In this document: one piece after another, positions 1-8,812 of the stretch
Numbering within the stretch: the first letter of the stretch is position 1
Layout: every line of letters begins with the position of its first letter
Assembly (NCBI GenBank): GCA_964561605.1
Contig: CAZLQD010000039.1
Span: 62,001-126,000, forward strand
Source: JALUZX01 sp964561605
GTDB lineage: Bacteria > Planctomycetota > UBA1135 > JALUZX01
DNA: 64,000 bases
Reading direction: 5' to 3'
Notes under the pieces: model-generated
The model's input: only the letters and a program-made list of their open reading frames with translations
Databases searched by the model: none
Told to the model about the DNA's origin: nothing
Program-made: the position numbers and the translations under genes

Positions 1-677
1 CCCCTGAGGCGGACCGTTCCGGGGAGGCGGGGATTCCCGTCCTGGGGAACCAGGGGAAGGATCCCGCGCACCCGGAACCGCCTTTCCACGGCCTGGTCCA
101 GGGCCCTCCCGTCCAGGGGAAAGAAGTCCGAGACCCACCAGAGGGTGCCGCCCCGGCGGCCCTTCAACAGGCTTCTCAGGGCCTCGGCGGCGCTCCCCCT
201 GCCTCCGGGCCGGGCCCCTTCCAGGAAGAGCCAGCCCTCCCGGAGGTCGCCGCCCCCCCTGAGAGAGAGGGCGGACCAGCGTCCACCCCCGAAGGTGAGG
301 ACCAGGTCCACCCGCTCCAGGAGGGCCAGGCCGGCGTAGACCAGGGCCGCCGCGGCCCGCAGGGCAAGGCGCCACCGAGGCGGACTCCCGAATTCCATGG
401 AAGCGGAAAGGTCCACCAGGAGGGGAAGGACTTCCCCCCGGTCGGCCTCGAAGACCTTCACGTAGAGCTCTCCCGTGCGGGCATAGGCGTGCCAGTCCAC
501 CCGGCGGGGCTCGTCACCGGGAACGTAGCGCCTGTGCTCCTTGAAGGGCCCCCGGGCCACCCAGCCCCCCTTCCAGCCCCGACCCCCCTCCTCGGGAATG
601 GCCCGCAGGCGGCGGGTCACCAGGAGCAACTCGTCGCAAAGGGCGGGGAGGAGAGGATCGTCCGAGAGGAATCCCAT
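1..677 (-). CDS. DUF58 domain protein, C-terminus cut by window edge
   Basis: About 225 residues are visible. The N-terminal half carries the DUF58 hallmark PGDEPRRVDW (about residues 53-62), followed by an Ala-Arg-Thr-Gly turn and a vWA-like strand with a DLSASM metal-site motif (about 89-94). DUF58 proteins usually sit beside MoxR AAA+ ATPases and Bat-type vWA membrane proteins and are thought to act in envelope complex assembly. The ATG overlaps the TGA of the upstream membrane gene as TGATG, so the two are translationally coupled. No MoxR gene is visible; it could lie beyond the left edge. The gene runs off the window at base 1, so total length and C-terminus are unknown. The family call is firm; the function is inferred from the family. 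Confidence 0.85.
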   Translation of the reverse strand, partial: MGFLSDDPLLPALCDELLLVTRRLRAIPEEGGRGWKGGWVARGPFKEHRRYVPGDEPRRVDWHAYARTGELYVKVFEADRGEVLPLLVDLSASMEFGSPPRWRLALRAAAALVYAGLALLERVDLVLTFGGGRWSALSLRGGGDLREGWLFLEGARPGGRGSAAEALRSLLKGRRGGTLWWVSDFFPLDGRALDQAVERRFRVRGILPLVPQDGNPRLPGTVRLR

Positions 678-1762
678 CACTTCCTCCAGGCCTGGGCCAT
701 GCGGGAGGCGAGCCAGGCCTCTCCGGGAGAGAGGAGGCCGTCCCCCAGGGCCCTCTCGGCGGCCCTTTTCCAGGCCCGGGCCAGGGGGGGCGGGGCCTTC
801 CTCTCTCCCTCTCTTCCACGGCCCGGGATGGGCCGGCCCGGTCCTCCCTCTTTCCCAGGGGCCCCCGGCCTCGTTCCGGCCCGGCCCTCCCCCGGAGGGG
901 AGGAAGGTGCGCCCCGGGTGGTGTAGACCTTCTTGCGGTGCTTGGGCCCCGGACCGGCCGAGGGGAGGGAGAAGAGGATCTTCTCCTCCGACCGGGGCCG
1001 GATCGCTCCTCCCGGGACCCTCCCCGGGGAAGGCCTCCGTGAAAGGCCCGGGCCCTTCCTGCCCCGGGGAGCCGAAGGCTTGGGGGAGGGCGGTTTCCCG
1101 GCCCTACCCTTCCTTCCTGCCCCTTCCTTCCTGGAACCCTCCCCGGGGGAAGTCTTTCCCTGCCCCCCACCCACCCGGGCCCTCCCAGGAGAAAGGCCTT
1201 CCCTGCCCGATCCCGAGCCGGCCGAAGGGGCGCGCCCCTTCCCTCCGCCGGCTAGAGGGAGGCCCAGGGGCCGCCGCTCCCCTCCCGGAGCCCAGGAGGA
1301 CCAGGGAAGGGGCCCCACCCAGTCCAGGAGGAGGAGGAAGGCCAGGAGGGCGTAGAGGAGATACCAAGGCCTGGGCCGGCGGGCCTCCCGGAAGGCCCCC
1401 TCCACGAGGGAAGGACGCCGTTCCTCCAGAGCGGTCCGGGCCTGCAGGAGGAGGGAGCGGGCGTAGGGATGGGAATCCTCCACCTCCAGGGCCGACCGGA
1501 GGAGATCCTTCAGGTCCGGGTCGTCGAGACGGACCTTTCTTTGAAAGAAGAAGAAGGAGAGGGCCAGCCCCACTGGGAGGGGAAGGAGGAAGGGCCAGAG
1601 GGGCGGATCCATCCCACCCAGGAGGAAGAGGGCGGCCCAACTGCAAAGGCAAGAAAGAAAGAGGAGATGAAAAGGGACCAGGGCCCGGGCCAGGGCCCTC
1701 CGGCGGCCCAGGCCTTCGATCTCCGCCCGGAAACGGGCGCGCAGATCCTTTCCTCCGGCCAT
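677..1762 (-). CDS. Hypothetical membrane protein upstream of DUF58 gene
   Basis: The 361-residue protein has two closely spaced hydrophobic segments (about residues 25-47 and 50-70) and a third at about 132-155. A long Gly/Pro/Arg/Ser-rich tail of about 150 residues follows, then a short helical C-terminus ending in QAWRK. This resembles the DUF4175-like membrane proteins that accompany DUF58/Bat clusters, but I do not recognise a domain with certainty. It is coupled to the DUF58 gene by a TGATG overlap and lies about 180 bases after the DUF4340 gene. I see no clear Shine-Dalgarno before the chosen ATG. It is probably an inner-membrane partner of the DUF58 protein. Confidence 0.6.
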   Translation of the reverse strand: MAGGKDLRARFRAEIEGLGRRRALARALVPFHLLFLSCLCSWAALFLLGGMDPPLWPFLLPLPVGLALSFFFFQRKVRLDDPDLKDLLRSALEVEDSHPYARSLLLQARTALEERRPSLVEGAFREARRPRPWYLLYALLAFLLLLDWVGPLPWSSWAPGGERRPLGLPLAGGGKGRAPSAGSGSGREGLSPGRARVGGGQGKTSPGEGSRKEGAGRKGRAGKPPSPKPSAPRGRKGPGLSRRPSPGRVPGGAIRPRSEEKILFSLPSAGPGPKHRKKVYTTRGAPSSPPGEGRAGTRPGAPGKEGGPGRPIPGRGREGERKAPPPLARAWKRAAERALGDGLLSPGEAWLASRMAQAWRK

Positions 1763-1943
1763 GGCAGGAGTCTAACAGAGAAGGACCGGTTCCGTCCCGC
1801 CGCCGGGAGTTTTCCAGGGGAGGAAAAAAAGCAGCCGGAAGGAGCCCACCAGGACCCCTCCCGGCTACCATAAGAAGGAGGAGATTGCTTCTCTTATCGG
1901 CCCCTGCGGACGGTCCCTTGAACCGGGCCCGGGCCGGGAAGGC

Positions 1944-3164
1944 TCACTTTCCTTTCTTTTGTCCCGTTTTGGACGGCCTGGAAGCAGGCTTGGAGGCAGG
2001 CTTCCTCCCCTCCTTCCCGGCGGACTTCCCGCCCTTCCCTTTTCCGGTGGAGGGACGGGATGCGGCCTTGGCCCCTCCGGAAGGCTTGGAAGCGGGCTTG
2101 GAGGCCGCCTCGGTGTCCTTCAAGTCGTCCACGGTCTTGCGGAAGCTCTCCACGATGTATTTCCCGATGGTGACGATGTAGGGCTTGTCGTCCACCACGG
2201 CGTAGACCTCCCCTTCCTTGTCGGGGTTCTTCCGGCCCACCCGCAGGGTGTGCTTGGACTTGCCGTCCTTCATCTCCACGGTGATCACGTACCTGGCGCC
2301 GGACCCTACTCCGCACTTGGCCTCGCTCTGGGGGTCCCTGGGCCCGATGAGCTCTTCCATGTAGAGGCTGGAGACGTAGTTGAGGATGGCGTCCACCTCG
2401 GAGGCCTTGGCCGGGTAGTCCAGGGGCTCCTTGAGGCGCCACTTGCCGTCCTTGGTCTTCTCCACGACCCACCGGCCCTTGGGGTTCACCACGGTGAGGC
2501 GCTTCACCTTGTCCCGCTCGAAGGAGAGGATGTTCTTGTCCAGCCAGTGGGCGGGGTCGGCATCCACGGTCCAGTAGCTCTTGTCGTACCGGATCACCCG
2601 CGGATCGTCCTTCTGCCGGACGAATACCCCCTGCCAGGCGGTGTAGTCCGAGGAGCCGGGCTCCGCCTTGGGTTTGCGCCCCACGAGAAGGAAGGCCATC
2701 TGCTTGCCGTCCTTGTCGAAGGCGATGACCTGGACGGCGTGCTTCTCGTCCACCTCGTACTCCTCGTGGGACTCGGGGTCGTCGCTCACGACGTCCGTCT
2801 TGGAGGCCGGCACGTCACGGACGTTGTCCAGGAGCTCCTTCACCAGGTTCTTGTCGGCGGGGAACTCCAGCCCGCTGGGGTAGTGGACGAACCACTTGTC
2901 CGACTTGCGCACGAGTTGGGTCACATGCTCCCACTTGGGTTCCTCGTTCCCCTTCTTGACGCCGGGAGCGTTCTTCTCCTTCTCCATGGCCTTCAGGTCC
3001 ATCTTCCTGATGACCACCGTATTGACCCGGTCGGGAGTAAAGCCGGGGAACATCTTGGGGATCTCCCTGACGTCCACGAAGGACTGGCGGATGCTGTCCA
3101 TCCGGAAGTAGGACGCCACCGCCAGGACCAGGGCCACAACGAAAAGCCAGAGGTTCGTCTTCAT
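1944..3164 (-). CDS. DUF4340 domain protein, membrane-anchored
   Basis: The 406-residue protein has an N-terminal membrane anchor (about residues 4-20) and a periplasmic body with DUF4340 features, including repeated beta segments such as VERDKVKRLTV-like strands and a GRKNPDKEGEVYAV segment. DUF4340 proteins are typically encoded after GldG-type genes and are assumed to be periplasmic parts of that exporter. The last 55 residues are low-complexity Lys/Ser/Pro/Ala with ASKP-type repeats also seen in the neighbouring GldG-like protein. The ATG has an AGGAGG ribosome site 7 bases upstream and starts 16 bases after the GldG-like gene, so it is the fourth gene of the operon that begins with the ABC ATPase. 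Confidence 0.82.
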   Translation of the reverse strand: MKTNLWLFVVALVLAVASYFRMDSIRQSFVDVREIPKMFPGFTPDRVNTVVIRKMDLKAMEKEKNAPGVKKGNEEPKWEHVTQLVRKSDKWFVHYPSGLEFPADKNLVKELLDNVRDVPASKTDVVSDDPESHEEYEVDEKHAVQVIAFDKDGKQMAFLLVGRKPKAEPGSSDYTAWQGVFVRQKDDPRVIRYDKSYWTVDADPAHWLDKNILSFERDKVKRLTVVNPKGRWVVEKTKDGKWRLKEPLDYPAKASEVDAILNYVSSLYMEELIGPRDPQSEAKCGVGSGARYVITVEMKDGKSKHTLRVGRKNPDKEGEVYAVVDDKPYIVTIGKYIVESFRKTVDDLKDTEAASKPASKPSGGAKAASRPSTGKGKGGKSAGKEGRKPASKPASRPSKTGQKKGK

Positions 3165-3180
3165 CGGTGTCCTCCTCGAC

Positions 3181-5091
3181 TCAACCCAGGGACCGGACGA
3201 AGCTCCTCTTGCGGGCTCTCCGCCACAGCCAGATGAGAAGCCCCATGATCACGAGAAGGAGAGGGACGATCAGCATGTTGGCCACCCGGACCATGAGGAT
3301 GGTCTTCTTCCTCCTGGCCTGGTACTGGTCCGGGGTCTCGTTCTCCCGGGGCTTGACCACCTGGAGGAGGCGGACCTTGGTGTCCCGCGTCCGGAGTTCC
3401 ACCAGTTCCGGGTCCAGGGCCATCCAGTCCACCAGGTTGAGAACCAGGGCCCGGTCCCCTTCATACAAAGTTCCGTTGTTCTCGTTGAAGAAGGTGTCCT
3501 CCGTGAAGGTGGAATCGCCCACCACCACGAGTTCTCCTTCCTTCCCGCCCTTCTCGACCCACTTGAGCTCGTCCTTCGCCGGCTTGGAAGCGGGCTTGGA
3601 GGCAGGCTTGGAAGCAGGCTTGGAGGCGGAATCCGACTTGTTCTTGTCCTCTTCCCCCTTGGGGAACTCGGGAAGCTTCTTACCCTTGAAGTAGGATGTG
3701 AACTTGCCCTTCACATAGGCCGCCAGGGGCACCTGGGAGGACTTCTCCGAACTGTAACGCCTGTTGAACTTGGCCAGGAACTGCTTGATCCCGATCTCGT
3801 CCATCCCGGGGTCCACGCTCTGGGGGACATCCTCGGTCAGGGCCACCGGGGAGGTCCGGATCAGCACGTCGGCCTTCACCCCCCGGGGAAGCTTCTTCAA
3901 GGGCTCCACCGGGCAGGCCCAGAGGAAGAGGGCGCTCTCCAGCTTGGCCACGGCCGGGTTGGACCGGTTCATGCCGGGAAGAGCCTCTGGATACTTGCCT
4001 TCCGTAACTTCCGCCCAGTCCACGTTTGCGGCGACCACCCAGTAGGGATACGGGACCCGGACGTATCCCACCGTCATGAACCGGTCCCCGATCCTGGCCC
4101 TCTGGGGCACGGGGTAGCTCAGGTTCTTCAGGAGGTCCGCCACGAGTTCCTTCTTGACGTTCAACCCGTAGTGCTTGAGCAGGTCGTCCACACCCGTGTT
4201 GAAGTCGGTCTTCCACATCTTCCCGAAGTCGAAGTCCTGCTGGTCGATGAAGAAGAGGACCTTTCCCCCGTCCACGAGGAACTGGTCGATCATGAAGAGT
4301 TGTTGCGGGGTGAAGTCCTTGGGCTTCACAACGATGAGAAGGTCCGTGTCCCCGGGAAGATGGGCGTCCTCCACCGAGTCCGCCTTGAGCTCCGTCTCCT
4401 CGACCTGGTAGCGCCCCTTGAAGGCGTCCTTGAAGTTCCTGTAGGTCACCCCCTGGTTCCGCATGAAAGGATTCATTGCCGGGGGGGTCTCGGACTTGGC
4501 GTAGACCAGGATCTTGGGCTTCTTCTCCAGGACCAGTTCGGAGATTGCGTTGGTGAGCAGGTACTCGAACTGGCTTGGGACCTTCCCGGTCTGGGCCGCC
4601 GAAAGGACGAGCTTGCTGAGATCCAGGACCTTCTGCCTGTCTCCGACCCGGATTCTCAGGCCCTGGTAGACCCGCTTGAGGGAGAGCTGGTTTCCCGTGG
4701 ACGAACCCAGGGGGATTCCCTGGATCCCGAGGCGGTCCGCCTCGTCCCGGAGGGTCTGGTCGTCCTCGGGATCCACCATCTCCACGACGACCTTCCCTCC
4801 CGAGCGGGCCTGGTATTCGTCCAGGTAGTCCTTGATCCTCTCGTGGACGGGCTTCACCTGGGGAGGCACGTCCCTGGTGAAGAAGGCCTTGATGAGGACC
4901 CGCTTCTTCAGGTGCTTGAGAAGGTTGAGGGTGGAATTGGTCAGGGTGTAGAGCTTGTCCTGGGTCAGGTCCACCCGGGTGATTTCACACTGGGAGAGGA
5001 AGAGCACCTCCACGAAGATCACGCAGAGGAGGACGATCCGGATCACGAGGTGGAGGAAGAAGTCCTCTTTCAGGTATTTTTTCTCGGGCAT
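3181..5091 (-). CDS. GldG-like periplasmic subunit of gliding-type ABC exporter
   Basis: The 636-residue protein has one membrane helix near each end (about 12-32 and 600-622) with a large periplasmic domain between them. The layout, and segments such as VDLTQDKLYTLT near residue 38 and FIDQQDFDFG near 280, match the GldG / uncharacterised ABC transport auxiliary family. In Bacteroidota GldG acts with GldA and GldF. In other phyla the substrate is unknown, so motility should not be assumed. Near residue 497 a linker of four tandem Ser-Lys-Pro-Ala units interrupts the domain. It lies 3 bases after the permease gene in the same operon. Confidence 0.87.
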   Translation of the reverse strand: MPEKKYLKEDFFLHLVIRIVLLCVIFVEVLFLSQCEITRVDLTQDKLYTLTNSTLNLLKHLKKRVLIKAFFTRDVPPQVKPVHERIKDYLDEYQARSGGKVVVEMVDPEDDQTLRDEADRLGIQGIPLGSSTGNQLSLKRVYQGLRIRVGDRQKVLDLSKLVLSAAQTGKVPSQFEYLLTNAISELVLEKKPKILVYAKSETPPAMNPFMRNQGVTYRNFKDAFKGRYQVEETELKADSVEDAHLPGDTDLLIVVKPKDFTPQQLFMIDQFLVDGGKVLFFIDQQDFDFGKMWKTDFNTGVDDLLKHYGLNVKKELVADLLKNLSYPVPQRARIGDRFMTVGYVRVPYPYWVVAANVDWAEVTEGKYPEALPGMNRSNPAVAKLESALFLWACPVEPLKKLPRGVKADVLIRTSPVALTEDVPQSVDPGMDEIGIKQFLAKFNRRYSSEKSSQVPLAAYVKGKFTSYFKGKKLPEFPKGEEDKNKSDSASKPASKPASKPASKPAKDELKWVEKGGKEGELVVVGDSTFTEDTFFNENNGTLYEGDRALVLNLVDWMALDPELVELRTRDTKVRLLQVVKPRENETPDQYQARRKKTILMVRVANMLIVPLLLVIMGLLIWLWRRARKRSFVRSLG

Positions 5092-5094
5092 CGC

Positions 5095-5823
5095 TTATCC
5101 CCTCCACTTCTTGGCCTCGAGGACCAGGGCGTTCATCCAGAGGAAGAAGATCGTGAAGGCCAGGTAATAGAGCACGTCCCTGGAACTCACCACACCTTTG
5201 GCGAGGGAAAAGAAATGGTCTCCCAGGCCGATCCACCCGAGAAGCAGGGTGACCCAGTAGGGAAGGTTGCCCCTTTCCATCCCCTGGATGAAGAGGCTCA
5301 TGTTGAGGAGGAGAAGGGCGAAGAGGGTGAGCAGGAAGGCGACGATCTGGTTCTCCGTAAGACTGGAGAAGAAAAGCCCCAGGGACAAGTAGGCGGAGAC
5401 CATCAGGATCCCCCCCAGGTAACCGCCGATCACGGGGCCCCAGTCCAGGTCGCCGAAGTGGGCCACCGTGAAGACCGCCGGGAGGGTGAGAAGGATCCCG
5501 ATCCCCATGAAGGCCAGGGCGGCGAGGAACTTCCCGGCCACGAGCTCGGGTACCTTCACCGGGTAGGTGAGCAGGAGTTCCAGGGTCCCCTGCTTGCGTT
5601 CCTCGGCCCAGAGTCTCATGGTCACGGCGGGGATGAAGAAGATGAAGAGCTGGCCCCAGAAATTGAACATGTTCTGGGCCGTGGCCACGCCCAGCTCGAA
5701 GAACATGGGATTCAGGAAGAAATAGGCGTTCAGGAAGAGGAAGAGGTAGAGCACCACGTAGGCGATGGGAGAGAGCCAGTAGGCGGCGAACTCCCTCTTT
5801 GCGATGATCAAGGTCCTGCTCAT
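5095..5823 (-). CDS. ABC-2 type transporter permease (GldF-like)
   Basis: The 242-residue protein is strongly hydrophobic with about six transmembrane segments. It opens with the cytoplasmic stretch typical of ABC-2 permeases (IAKREFAAYW), and its central FFIPAVTMRLWAEERKQGTLE segment is characteristic of the family. It would form the membrane channel driven by the ATPase encoded immediately upstream. The ATG overlaps the ATPase stop codon by 4 bases (ATGA). Length and order (ATPase, permease, GldG-like) match the GldA-GldF-GldG arrangement. The exported substrate cannot be read from the sequence. Confidence 0.9.
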   Translation of the reverse strand: MSRTLIIAKREFAAYWLSPIAYVVLYLFLFLNAYFFLNPMFFELGVATAQNMFNFWGQLFIFFIPAVTMRLWAEERKQGTLELLLTYPVKVPELVAGKFLAALAFMGIGILLTLPAVFTVAHFGDLDWGPVIGGYLGGILMVSAYLSLGLFFSSLTENQIVAFLLTLFALLLLNMSLFIQGMERGNLPYWVTLLLGWIGLGDHFFSLAKGVVSSRDVLYYLAFTIFFLWMNALVLEAKKWRG

Positions 5824-6839
5824 TCCTGACCTCCCTTCTCCTCGTCCGGAGAGGTGGAGGCGCCGACTTCAGCCCCCGCCGTCTCCTCCTCTTCGGGGAC
5901 GGGCTCCTCGGAGCCGCCGGTGAGCTTCCGGAAGACCGCTTCCAGTCTGGGCGCCTCCCTGTGAAGTTCCACGAGTTTCCAGCCGTTGCGGGTCACCAGG
6001 AGATCGAAGACCGCCTCGGTGCCGATGTCCTTGGGAAGGCCGCTCAACCGGAAGAAGGAGGCCTTCCCGTTCCGGCCCGTTTCTTCCACGTTCCCCTTTC
6101 CGGCGAACTCCAGGAGCTGGGCCTTCACCCTGTCGTAGGGTCCGATCACCCCAACCGAAACAGGAAGGGAACCCTCCCGCGCGGCCAGTTCCTCCAGGGT
6201 GCCGTCGGCGACGATCCGGCCCTGGTGGATGATGATGGCCCTGCCGCAGGTGGCCTCCACCTCCTGCAGGTAGTGGGTGGAGAGGATGACCGTTCTCTCC
6301 TGGCCGATCTTCTTGATGAGGCGCCGGATCTCCACGATCTGGTTGGGATCCAACCCCGACGTGGGTTCGTCCAGGATGAGGACCTCCGGGTCGTGGATCA
6401 TGGCCTGGGCCAGGCCGACTCTCTGGCGGTAGCCCTTGGAGAGTTCGCCGATGTCCTTCCCCCTCACCCCCTGGAGGCCGCAATCCTTGACGACCCTCTC
6501 GACGGCGCTCTTGCGTTGCCCCGGAGGAACGCCCCGGACGTCGGCGGCGAACTTGAGGTAGGAGATGACACTCATCTCCGTATACAGCGGGTTGGACTCG
6601 GGAAGGTAGCCCACGAGCCTCCTCGTCTCCAGGGGTTGCTGGAGCACGTCGAGCCCCCCGATCCTGGCGGATCCTCCGTCGGGATAGAGGAAGCCCGTGA
6701 GGATCTTCATGGTGGTGGTCTTTCCGGCTCCATTGGGGCCCAGGAAGCCCAGGACCTCCCCACGGGGGACTTCGAAGGTGATCCCTGCCAGAGCCCTGGT
6801 GGGACCGTAATGCTTCTCCAGGTTCTCTACTTCGATCAT
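5820..6839 (-). CDS. ABC transporter ATP-binding protein (GldA-like)
   Basis: The 339-residue protein has a complete nucleotide-binding domain: Walker A GPNGAGKT (about 34-41), a Q-loop near residue 82, signature LSKGYRQR (133-140), and Walker B VLILDEPTSGLDP (153-165). The C-terminal 100 residues form an accessory domain, and the last 40 are acidic (PVPEEEETAGAEVGASTSPD region). It energises the permease encoded just downstream. It is the first gene of the operon. A promoter lies about 85 bases upstream, and the gene ends in a 4-base overlap with the permease start. Confidence 0.93.
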   Translation of the reverse strand: MIEVENLEKHYGPTRALAGITFEVPRGEVLGFLGPNGAGKTTTMKILTGFLYPDGGSARIGGLDVLQQPLETRRLVGYLPESNPLYTEMSVISYLKFAADVRGVPPGQRKSAVERVVKDCGLQGVRGKDIGELSKGYRQRVGLAQAMIHDPEVLILDEPTSGLDPNQIVEIRRLIKKIGQERTVILSTHYLQEVEATCGRAIIIHQGRIVADGTLEELAAREGSLPVSVGVIGPYDRVKAQLLEFAGKGNVEETGRNGKASFFRLSGLPKDIGTEAVFDLLVTRNGWKLVELHREAPRLEAVFRKLTGGSEEPVPEEEETAGAEVGASTSPDEEKGGQE

Positions 6840-6925
6840 GGCTCTACCCGAAGACCCTTCTCACAAGGAACCCAATCTGTTGACAGGGAGAGGGTTAGGC
6901 CCCTCGTCCTGCAGGAAAGGCGGGG

Positions 6926-6954
6926 ATTCTAAGAAGGCACTACGACCGGATCAA
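6926..6954 (-). promoter_or_regulatory. Sigma70-type promoter of the ABC/GldG operon
   Basis: On the minus strand a TTGATC -35 and TAGAAT -10 are separated by 17 bases, placing the start of transcription near 6919 and giving a leader of about 80 bases before the ATPase gene. It sits between rho and the ABC operon, as expected for an operon promoter. Confidence 0.65.
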
Positions 6955-7017
6955 GGCGGGTGTTGGCGGGAAAACGGGAAAAATCCGCCTCATTTCCCCC
7001 GAAGCGCCCCCGCCCCC

Positions 7018-8256
7018 CTAGATGTCCTCCTCCGTGGCCTTGAAAGCGGCCAGGAACTCCGCGTTGGACTTGGTCTTCTTGAGCCTCTCGATGAGCAGGG
7101 GCATGGCCTCGTGGGGCCTCAACTTGGCCAGGACCCTCCTCAAGGTGTAGATCCGGTTCAGGGCCTCCTGGGGAAGGAGCTTCTCTTCCTTCCTCGTTCC
7201 CGAGAGCTCGATGTCCATGGCCGGGAAGATGCGCCGGTCCGCCAGGGTCCTGGAGAAGACCAGTTCCATGTTCCCCGTCCCCTTGAACTCCTCGAAGATC
7301 ACCTGGTCCATCTTGGAACCCGTCTCGATGAGAGCCGTGGCCAGGATGGTGAGGGAGCCGCCTTCCTCCACGTTCCTCGCCGAGCCGAAGAACTTCTTGG
7401 GCTTCTCCATGGTCCGGGAATCGATTCCTCCCGTGAGGATCCGGCCGGAGTTCTTGATCTCCGCGTTGTAGGCCCGGGCGAGGCGCGTGATGGAGTCGAG
7501 AACGATCACCACGTCCTTGCCGCACTCCACGAGGCGATGGGCCCGCTTGAGGACGATCTCCGAGAGGGCTACGTGGTTCCTGGCCATCTCGTCCAGGGTG
7601 GAACAGAGGACCAGCCCCCGATCTCCCAGGGAGCGCCTCCAGCCCGTGGCCTCCTCGGGCCTCTCGTCGATGAGGAGCACCATGAGCTCCACCTCGGGGT
7701 AGTTCTTCTCGATGGCCGAGGCGACCTTCTGGAGGAGGACGGTCTTCCCCGTCCTGGGCGGGGCCACCAGGAGCCCCCTCTGGCCCTTTCCTATGGGCGT
7801 GAGGAGGTCCATGATCCTCAGGCTGATATCCCCGTCTCCAGGTTCCAGGACGAACATGGGTTCGGGGTCGATGGAGGTGAGCTCCTTGAAATGGGGCTTC
7901 TCCATCCGTTCCTCCGGAGGCAGGCCGTCCACGGTCTCCACCGAGACCATCAGGGGCTTCTGGCCGGGCCTCCTGGGTTGGCCCACCTGGCCGATGACTT
8001 CCGACCCCTCCCTCAACTTGAACTGGTTGATCAAGCCCGGGGGAACGTAGATGTCGTCCTCTCCCGGAAGGAAGTTGTTCTTGGCCTGCCTGAGGAAACC
8101 GAAGCCTTCGGACCCGATTTCCAGGATCCCTCCCCCTTCGACGGTGGGCCCCTCGTACTGGGGAATATAGTTGGGATTCCTGTGCTTGCGGCGCCTCTTG
8201 GGTGCGCGCCTGCGGTTCGACCCTGACTTGGGACGGCTCGCGTTCTGGTTCTCCAT
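7018..8256 (-). CDS. rho: Transcription termination factor Rho, lacking the N-terminal helical domain
   Basis: The 412-residue protein is an RNA-dependent ATPase/helicase. The cold-shock-like RNA-binding domain (about 40-110, with ILEIGSEGFGFLR and DDIYVPP) is followed by the hexameric motor: Walker A APPRTGKT (165-172), Walker B VVIVLDSITRLARAYN, the Q/R loops and the conserved GTGNMEL segment. The roughly 47-residue helical Rho_N domain is absent, replaced by about 30 basic residues (RRRAPKRRRKHRN). An in-frame TGA 15 bases before the ATG excludes a longer start. The Walker A-proximal segment DERPEEATGW differs from the usual DERPEEVTDM. It has its own promoter and a leader of roughly 270 bases. 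Confidence 0.95.
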   Translation of the reverse strand: MENQNASRPKSGSNRRRAPKRRRKHRNPNYIPQYEGPTVEGGGILEIGSEGFGFLRQAKNNFLPGEDDIYVPPGLINQFKLREGSEVIGQVGQPRRPGQKPLMVSVETVDGLPPEERMEKPHFKELTSIDPEPMFVLEPGDGDISLRIMDLLTPIGKGQRGLLVAPPRTGKTVLLQKVASAIEKNYPEVELMVLLIDERPEEATGWRRSLGDRGLVLCSTLDEMARNHVALSEIVLKRAHRLVECGKDVVIVLDSITRLARAYNAEIKNSGRILTGGIDSRTMEKPKKFFGSARNVEEGGSLTILATALIETGSKMDQVIFEEFKGTGNMELVFSRTLADRRIFPAMDIELSGTRKEEKLLPQEALNRIYTLRRVLAKLRPHEAMPLLIERLKKTKSNAEFLAAFKATEEDI

Positions 8257-8534
8257 GGTTCCTTTTCTTCAGCCCGTCCTTGTTGGGAAAAGATTCTCCG
8301 CCCGGCCAAAGCCGGGCCTGGGGATACCTGAGGCCGGGATTGGAAGTCCCCTCCCTGGAGGATCCCCGGATCTTGGGGTTTCACCCTCAACTTGCCGGAT
8401 GCCGCGTATCTCCTGGCTTTCGTGAACCTCCCTCGCCGCCTCTTCCAGGAGGGTTTCCCTCCTGCTTTCAGGGGAACCCTCTCTTCCAGATCCCTCAGAA
8501 GGCGGGCGCCCTTCCCCTAACCTCCGGCCTCCTT

Positions 8535-8564
8535 CTTATAGCAGAAGAATCAGGCTGGTTTCAA
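8535..8564 (-). promoter_or_regulatory. Promoter of rho (extended -10)
   Basis: On the minus strand TTGAAA and TATAAG are separated by 18 bases, with a TGC just before the -10 (extended -10). Transcription would begin near 8528, leaving a leader of about 270 bases ahead of the rho ATG. Confidence 0.7.
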
Positions 8565-8782
8565 GGCTTCCCTCGGGGGAGCTTGCTTCCAGGCTCGCGC
8601 CACCTGAAAAGGAGCGAAACGAAGGAATCCCGGGCCTCCCGCCCGGCCGGGGAAGTCTGCCCTCCCCGGATGAGGATTTCAAGCTAGCCCCTGGGCCCGA
8701 AAGATCCAGGCCCTTTCCGTAAAAAATTCTCCTCCCTTCCCGCCGGGACGGGCCCCGGGAGGGGCCCCGCCCCTTTCCCTCT

Positions 8783-8812
8783 TTGAAAAACCCGGCCCCA
8801 GGGGCCTAGAAT
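8783..8812 (+). promoter_or_regulatory. Promoter of the clpP operon
   Basis: TTGAAA (8783-8788) and TAGAAT (8807-8812) are separated by 18 bases. Transcription would begin near 8819, about 70 bases before the clpP ATG. The only other nearby start signals face the opposite way. Confidence 0.65.

Noticed and set aside
541..2181. Long Pro/Gly/Arg-rich plus-strand frame
   Set aside because: It is opposite the DUF58, membrane and DUF4340 genes, has no domain and reflects high GC with few stops.
3580..3640. Tandem DNA repeat as a CRISPR or mobile element
   Set aside because: The units are in-frame codons for the Ala-Ser-Lys-Pro linker and have no spacers.
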